Assembly: GCA_964058805.1 (NCBI GenBank)
Contig: CAXKVV010002000.1
Coordinates: forward strand, 1-34,235
Direction of reading: 5' to 3'
DNA: 34,235 nucleotides
Source of the DNA: Schoenoplectus triqueter
Taxonomy: Eukaryota; Streptophyta; Magnoliopsida; Poales; Cyperaceae
Part shown: positions 29,100 to 34,235 of the stretch, in pieces
How the letters are laid out: the number at the start of each line of letters is the position of its first letter
Position numbering within the stretch: the stretch's first letter is position 1
Notes under the pieces: model-generated
The model's database searches: none
Told to the model about the DNA's origin: nothing
Seen by the model: only the letters and a program-made list of their open reading frames with translations
Translations under genes and position numbers: made by a program

Positions 29100-30875
29100 A
29101 GTAATTAGCATTGTGAATGAGTTAATAGCATGAATTCTTGGCAAATTACAATCGGTACCGAACAGTATCATTGTATTTCGATTGACACTTGGTTCAGTAG
29201 AGTTATAAGTCAATTTGAATGCTACTAATTGTGCTAATGTGTGTCAGTATACATAGGCGATGCAAATTGAGCTATCAATCGTTGAAAACATCGATTAATT
29301 TCATTGAATTTACAAAGATTGTTCTTTGGTACCGAATTGTACCAACCTGTCTCAAACGGTACTGGTGTATAGTATTGTCTGTTGCACCAATTGATGATCC
29401 AACACCATGGATGGTCTAATGACGATGAGGCGATGCTAGAACCTATTCCTGATCGGAGGGAGGTAGTCTCGGTCACCGGCGACACCACTAGCACGAATAT
29501 TGAAGACTATATCGAACGGGAAATCAAAGAAGCGCAAGAACACGAATATTGAAGCGCACATGCGAATCTTGGAATAAATCAGATGCTTATAACGTGAGTA
29601 TGAATCTGGGCCGTCCATCTAATACGAATTAATCTTGAGGCATATCCGGTGGCCCAAATAAGAATAGAACTATCTGAAAGATGAGCGCTGATCTTGGAGC
29701 AGATCTGGCGGCCCAGATTAGGCCCATTAATTAAATAATAACAGAATAGTAATAATATGGAGTAAATAAATGATTTGAAAATGCTATTGAACTCCAAATT
29801 GACTCAAATTTGTTTCTAAAATTTTCTTATTTTCCATGCTATTTTTCTATATGATAATATTCTAGTTTTAGAGATATAATCATGATAAAACAATTTAAAA
29901 GCAAAATACATTACATATATTGATATAGTTGACCTAGATTTGACTTGTCATTTTAAATACTATAAAAATTCCAAAAATACAAATAAAAATCATAAATAAT
30001 AAGTAGATATATTTTAGTGATTTTTCAAGTGATTTTCCATGAAATAATAATGGTGATAGTAATATACCATAATAAATAATGAGATTAGCTATATTCTTTG
30101 ATAAAAAAAAATAATAATAATAGATATTACATTGATATTTTCTGTAAAAAGAATAATAAAAATAAATAGAACAAAATATACAAAAAATATACTACCATGG
30201 TAATAAATAGTAAAATACATTTTCTTTTATAATAAAGAATGATAATATAGTTTTATTGTATTTCTTTTGATTTTTCTACAAATATATAATAAAAATACTT
30301 TTGATGAAAAAAATTTAATAAAATAATAGTTGTAATAAAAACATAATGAATTTCATCTCTTATGACTATTTTCAAATAATAATAAAAAAATCTCTTATAT
30401 TTTTCTATAGATAATAAATAGAAATAATAAAAATAGATATTGAATAGTATAATAAATAGGATAGAATATTAGTAATGATTTCTTTTAGCTATCATAAATA
30501 ATAATAATAAAAAAAATATAAAAAAAAATAATAATAATAAAATAGTATAGCTAACCACCTTTTAATTTTGTAAATGATTCTTACATAATGAATAGTATTT
30601 TAAATATAATAGAATATAATAATAAAATTCTATTACTTTAGCTATTATAAACATTTTAAAAATACAAATAAAAAAAAATATAGCCATTTTATTTTCTATT
30701 ACTTTTGTAAGTGATTTTCTATAGAATACATAGAGTTTAGAAGTAATGAAAATAAAATTCTACTATTTTAGCTATTATAAAATCCCAAAAATATAAATAA
30801 AGTTCTAAGTTAATAGCTACCCATTTTCTATTATTTTTGTAAATAGTTTTCTACATAGATAAATAGCATTCAAAA
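29100..30875 (+). other. Mid-LTR region collinear with 3880-4960
   Basis: It holds the GGTACCGAA...GGTACTGG block (29318-29362), a ACTCCAAATTGACTCAAATT block (29791) and a long A/T-only region. These match copy 1 in order. No gene is seen: the 60-86 codon frames (29219-29797) are unsupported. The AT-rich part grades into a TAA microsatellite. Confidence 0.55.
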
Positions 30876-30893
30876 ATAATAATAATAGTAATA

Positions 30894-30935
<42 letters not shown>

Positions 30936-30940
30936 GCAAT
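30876..30940. repeat. (TAA)n microsatellite
   Basis: About 20 TAA/AAT triplets with rare TAG and GCA interruptions, within the LTR of family B. Confidence 0.95.
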
Positions 30941-31025
30941 AATAAATAAATGCATCTTGATAATAGAGATAATAATAGAAGATATTATATGGGCTTTGTA
31001 TATTTTTGAGATGAATAAAAAATGC

Positions 31026-31620
31026 TCACACAAGGAGTGTAGAGTCACATGAGAATATTTGCACAACATTTAGAAAGATATGTCGAGACAAGAACATCTT
31101 GACATTTGATGAATAATAATAAAATACGTTGAGACAAGAACATCTCGACGTGAGAAGATTAAGGCTTCGATAGCAATATGAAGAAGATGCGTTGAGACAA
31201 GAACATCTTGACGTTTGAAGATTAAGGCTTCGATAGCGACCTGAGAAGATACATCGAGACAAGAACATCTTGATGTTTGATGAAGAATAACCAGAGCTAC
31301 GATACTAACATGAAGATATACGTCGACTCTGAAGAAGAAGAACATTATGATGTCCTAGAGAGGTGACATCTTAATGACTCGCTGCCATGAGCAAGTAACT
31401 CATGATTGAATACGCTCACACAAGGGGTGTAGGGCTACATAGTAATTTTGCACAAGTAATGCAACACGTAGAATGATTAGTCGAGACAAGAACATCTTGG
31501 CGTTCGTTGAAGATTGACCAAAGCTACGACATCAGCATGGAGAGATATGTCGACTTTGAAGATGAAGAACATTACGATGTCCTAGCGAAGTGACATCTTA
31601 ATGACTCGGTGTTATGAACA
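31026..31620 (+). repeat. Two hairpin modules with CAAGAACA loops
   Basis: Module starts CACACAAGG(A/G)GTGTAG occur near 31026 and 31410. Inside are five GAGACAAGAACATCT hairpins: TGTCGAGA/TCTTGACA (31081), CGTTGAGA/TCTCGACG (31127), CGTTGAGA/TCTTGACG (31190), CATCGAGA/TCTTGATG (31252) and AGTCGAGA/TCTTGGCG (31479). Each module ends with a long hairpin, CATTATGATGTC/GACATCTTAATG (31343-31376) or CATTACGATGTC/GACATCTTAATG (31570-31603). Copy 1 has a single module. Confidence 0.75.
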
Positions 31621-31650
31621 AGTAATTCATGACCATTTGAGCTGGCAAGA

Positions 31651-32242
31651 CTGAACTCGTCCGTCGATGAGTTTATCTCCTGGCTCATTTCCCGAGAATG
31701 TGAGATTGAATCGGTCTGTTGGTAGATTCATCCACAAAACAGTGAATGTGAACCGTTCTGTAGGTAGGTTCCTTCACTAACACATGCCTCAATGTTGAAC
31801 TGGCCCAGCGCTTCAGGTTTAATATTGTGTGCAATTGTGTTTCCTAGGTTTATGAATCGGCTTAGTGCTACGAATTCATGATCTAGAAGATCGGTGAGAA
31901 GAAATACGTGGACCATATCCACCCTTCTCCTGATTCACCAACCTCAAGATCAACCGGCTCAGTGCTTCGAGTTGTATTTTGTGTGATTGGTTGTTGACTA
32001 GTTAAGATTGAACCGGTCTGTTTGTAGGTTTATCTTCTAGATCAACGGAGGTCGAGTCGGTCTGTATGTAGACTCGCCTCAAGCCCCCTATGAAGAGATT
32101 AACCTGGTCTGTTGGTAAGGTTACATCTCGAGGTGGCATGGACTGAACCGGTCTGTTTGTAGGTTCGTCCCCCATAGGATAAAACCGATCTGTTTGTAGG
32201 TTTTGTCTTCCATAGATTGAACCGATCTGTTTGTAGGTTCAT
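31651..32242 (+). repeat. Array of about nine covarying hairpins (copy 2)
   Basis: Loops are GGTCTGTTGGTA, GGTCTGTTTGTA, GGTCTGTATGTA, GTTCTGTAGGTA or GATCTGTTTGTA. Stems are TGAATC/GATTCA (31707), GAACC/GGTTC (31749 and 32144), CGAGTC/GACTCG (32053-32076), TAACCT/AGGTTA (32100-32123), AAAACC/GGTTTT (32181) and TGAACC/GGTTCA (32218). The longer-loop class is also present: TTGAAC/GTTTAA (31795-31822) and ATGAATCG/CGAATTCAT with one bulge (31852-31879). Compared with copy 1 there are fewer units and more GC in stem and loop. Confidence 0.85.
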
Positions 32243-32324
32243 CTTCCGTAGATCCATTTTTATAAACTTAGACGACCACTTGCCCATCTCTTAACTATAC
32301 TATTTGCTTCTCTCTTTCAAAGAT

Positions 32325-32561
32325 CCAGAGGTGCCTCGAGGTTCGTAGCCCAGGGTAATTAACGGTGGGGGCTTGCGCCCACCGGAATCTACAAGAACTC
32401 ACAATCACTAAAAAACCCCCTGAATGTGCATCCAAATATCTCTAAACGGCCGAATCGGCCGACACCCATCAGATGCACGCTCGGGAGGGATCTCCGTGTC
32501 CTTCTTCCGCAGAACCCATCGCCCGGCGGCGGTGCGGCGGCGCGCGAAAAAGGGTCGCACA
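32325..32561 (+). repeat. Conserved LTR 3' tail (copy 2)
   Basis: It matches 6690-6916: GGTGCCTCGAGGTTCGTAGC, GGGTAATTAAC, hairpin GTGGG(GGCTTGCG)CCCAC, ACCCCCTGAATGTGCATCC, CGCTCGGGAGGGATCTCCG, TGTCCTTCTTCCGCA and GCGCGCGAAAAAGGGTCGCA. The CG-rich stretch is more intact than in copy 1 (CGGCGGCGGTGCGGCGGCGC against CACAGCGGTGCAGAACGC), consistent with copy 1 being older or more deaminated. Confidence 0.8.
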
Positions 32562-32566
32562 GGATC

Positions 32567-32584
32567 TGGCACGCCCGGTGGGAC
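32567..32584 (+). promoter_or_regulatory. Primer-binding-like site
   Basis: TGGCACGCCCGGTGGGAC begins 5 nt after the LTR end CACA. Starting with TGG, the complement of a tRNA CCA end, at this distance is as expected for minus-strand priming in an LTR retrotransposon. It is not the common initiator-Met type (TGGTATCAGAGC). I cannot match it securely to a tRNA. Confidence 0.65.
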
Positions 32585-32701
32585 CTAGATTCTCCTCTTA
32601 TCTCTGAAAGAGAGAGGCAAATAGAATACTTAAGAGGTACAAGTGGTCTTCTATGTGCTAAAATGACTAATGATTTTCAAGTATTTTTGTTTTTGCAGGA
32701 A

Positions 32702-34235
32702 ATGGCATACTTTGGAAACTTCAACCTTGCTCCCTACACCGTCATGCCTGCACAGAGCCCAGAGGGCAAACTATTCATGTTCTTCGGGACCATCCCGCAA
32801 GAACTTACTATCTACGGCCCAGCTCCAGTGGCCGCCTTCACTCCCGCGACCGTCCGGATCTCCATCCCGGACGAGGAGGAAGAATCAATTACCCTAACTC
32901 CCAAGGGGATCTCGAACAACGTCATGGCCTCTCCTACTACCTCCCCAAAGAGGAGAAGGCGCCCGTCTAAGAAGACGGCCCCAAAGGTCGCAGCCCGAAC
33001 TGCCCGCGACTCTCAAGCATCCAGGAAGAGGGCCCTGGATGCATATCAAAATCAGCTGGTGGCTAGGCCAGCTATCCCAGTCTCCAATAAATTCACGGCA
33101 CTCCGTATAGTGGCCAAGAATTCGGCCACAGGCCAGCTCCGCCAGGCATGGGAGGTGCCTAAGCCCACACCTCGCCCAACTCAAAGGCCTCAGCGCCGTC
33201 AGGACAAATCTCAAACCCCTGCGGAAGCCATCTACAAGGCTCACAGGGCCCTCAAACAGAGGAAGAGCGTTAAGAACGCTAGGTCGAGACGATACGTCTC
33301 CCGCCCCGATCACTCTCAAGGCATGGCTCAGCCGCAAGCCATTGCCTCCACTCCAAACCCGAGGAGGTTTATATCAAAGGCAACACCTAGCACCCAGCAG
33401 GTGTGGGTCCCAAAGCGTTCCCAGCCAACGAAACCCCAGTCTCAAACCCAGCCCAGCAAGGCCGGCAGGTCCAACGCTCCGCCCGAGAGCGTGTTCAGCC
33501 GCTTGGGCCAGAAGAGTGTATTCAGCCGATTAGGCTCGAGAATACCACTCAGTAACTTGAAAATAACTGCCCCTGACCAAGCGAAGAAGAAGAGAAGAAC
33601 CGCTCGCTATGAAGAGCACTTCTCAGTTAACACCATCAGTATAAGCTACGATACTGATCCGGATACTGATGGTGAGGTGAATATGGTCCAGGATGACCAG
33701 TCCCCGCCTAATCAAGCTCACGTCACCAATACCAATAAAAATAATGGTAGAAAAGGGAGACCCCCAAAGAAAGTCAATCCCGAAGGCAATAGCAGGGAAG
33801 GAGAAGACCACAACGAAAACCCTGATCTCTTCGATAATGAAGATGACGTTGAAACACGTCCCGAAATGCCTATCGATGAAATTGAAATACTAAAAGGCCA
33901 CATCGAGGCACGGGACGAAGAGCTGATTAGGCAACGGGAGCTAATCGCTACCATGCTGAAGCAAAACGAAGAACTGATTAAGGCGGTCAAGTCATTGCAA
34001 GAATCACAAGACGCCAACTTCAAAGCCGGTAGCTCCCGTCAAGAAGGGGTCCACAGTACCAAAAGCAATCATAAGGGGAAACAACCTGTCGATTCTAAAC
34101 CCCATCCACATAGAACAATAGATGTGGAGGCTGAACCAACGGGAATATCCCGGAAAGAGATTCAAGCCATGATTGCCCAGCAAATGCAAATCGCTGGAGG
34201 TGGATACGCTATCCCTCCTGTCAAAAACTGTGGAC
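32702..34235 (+). CDS. gag: Gag-like protein of family B retrotransposon, partial (open at window end)
   Basis: The frame is open for 511 codons from ATG 32702 to the last base, with no stop. An in-frame ATG at 32663 would add 13 residues, and the stretch TTTTTGTTTTTGCAG just before 32702 also resembles a splice acceptor. The 5' part (residues about 75-215) is very basic and Pro-rich (KRRRRPSKK, SRKRALD). A doubled SVFSRLG motif (residues about 263-278) resembles the VFDRLG-type motif I recall from plant Tat-like Ty3/gypsy Gag proteins. An acidic linker follows (about 320-390), then a heptad-rich segment (EIEILKGHIEARDEEL onwards, about 392-440) likely to form a coiled coil. The capsid, protease and polymerase parts would lie beyond the window. 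Codon use is GC-richer than the flanks and the frame is undamaged, suggesting a young copy. The minus-strand 147-codon frame at 32894-33337 is a shadow. Confidence 0.75.
   Translation, partial: MAYFGNFNLAPYTVMPAQSPEGKLFMFFGTIPQELTIYGPAPVAAFTPATVRISIPDEEEESITLTPKGISNNVMASPTTSPKRRRRPSKKTAPKVAARTARDSQASRKRALDAYQNQLVARPAIPVSNKFTALRIVAKNSATGQLRQAWEVPKPTPRPTQRPQRRQDKSQTPAEAIYKAHRALKQRKSVKNARSRRYVSRPDHSQGMAQPQAIASTPNPRRFISKATPSTQQVWVPKRSQPTKPQSQTQPSKAGRSNAPPESVFSRLGQKSVFSRLGSRIPLSNLKITAPDQAKKKRRTARYEEHFSVNTISISYDTDPDTDGEVNMVQDDQSPPNQAHVTNTNKNNGRKGRPPKKVNPEGNSREGEDHNENPDLFDNEDDVETRPEMPIDEIEILKGHIEARDEELIRQRELIATMLKQNEELIKAVKSLQESQDANFKAGSSRQEGVHSTKSNHKGKQPVDSKPHPHRTIDVEAEPTGISRKEIQAMIAQQMQIAGGGYAIPPVKNCG

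Larger units (their letters stand above)
25470..32561 (+). mobile_element. Family B 5' LTR (about 7 kb if the start is right)
   Basis: The 3' border is firm: GTCGCACA at 32561 is where similarity with the solo copy ends (6916), and a primer-binding-like site follows 5 nt later. The 5' border is uncertain. Similarity to copy 1 is traceable only from about 27.9 kb, but a continuous run of related promoter-type motifs (GTGGGNCCCAC sites, TATA boxes) extends to about 25.5 kb, next to a purine tract at 25467. In order it holds a doubled promoter module, a 127-bp duplication, a G-box-like array, a TATA box at 28357, CTC...GAG hairpins, an AT-rich block (29.8-30.95 kb), CAAGAACA modules, a GATCTG-loop hairpin array and a conserved tail. 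LTRs of several kb are known in Ogre/Tat-type plant Ty3/gypsy elements, the likeliest affinity given the Gag features. Confidence 0.65.

Noticed and set aside
32894..33337. 147-codon minus-strand frame
   Set aside because: Shadow of the intact gag-like plus-strand frame.

Overview
This window looks like intergenic nuclear DNA of a flowering plant, made almost entirely of transposable elements. The evidence is the AT-rich background with TA, TG, TTTG and TAA microsatellites, dense nests of fold-back MITEs, Mutator-like and CACTA-like DNA transposons, and long LTR retrotransposon sequences with plant-type TATA promoters. No intact host gene, tRNA, rRNA or CRISPR array could be supported. I cannot name the species.

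Layout. 1-1687: unassigned AT-rich DNA. 1688-2450: relic LTR (family A). 2451-6916: solo or 5'-truncated LTR of a second family (B). 6917-10810: AT-rich DNA with small MITEs. 10811-14561: nest of at least six fold-back elements. 14611-16034: Mutator-like element with long terminal inverted repeats and an 11-bp target-site duplication. 16315-17523: CACTA-like non-autonomous element. 17524-20500: mostly unassigned, with one MITE and small duplications. 20500-21816: second family A LTR, inverted relative to the first. 23574-24860: second Mutator-like element with a perfect 9-bp target-site duplication, carrying a GC-rich exon behind an intron. About 25.5-32.56 kb: family B 5' LTR, then a primer-binding-like site (32567) and an open gag-like frame from 32702 that runs off the window end.

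The strongest novelty candidate is family B. Its LTR has a tandem promoter module, a G-box-like array at about 42-43 bp spacing, several TCP-type GTGGGNCCCAC palindromes and a predicted leader of about 4 kb. That leader is packed with short hairpins. In at least five hairpin classes the loop stays the same while the two stem arms change together, keeping base pairing. This holds among tandem units and between the two LTR copies about 25 kb apart. It looks like RNA-level covariation, although arm-to-arm template switching could also produce it. The two copies share element order but are clearly diverged. All element boundaries without a stated target-site duplication are approximate, and all alignments were made by eye.
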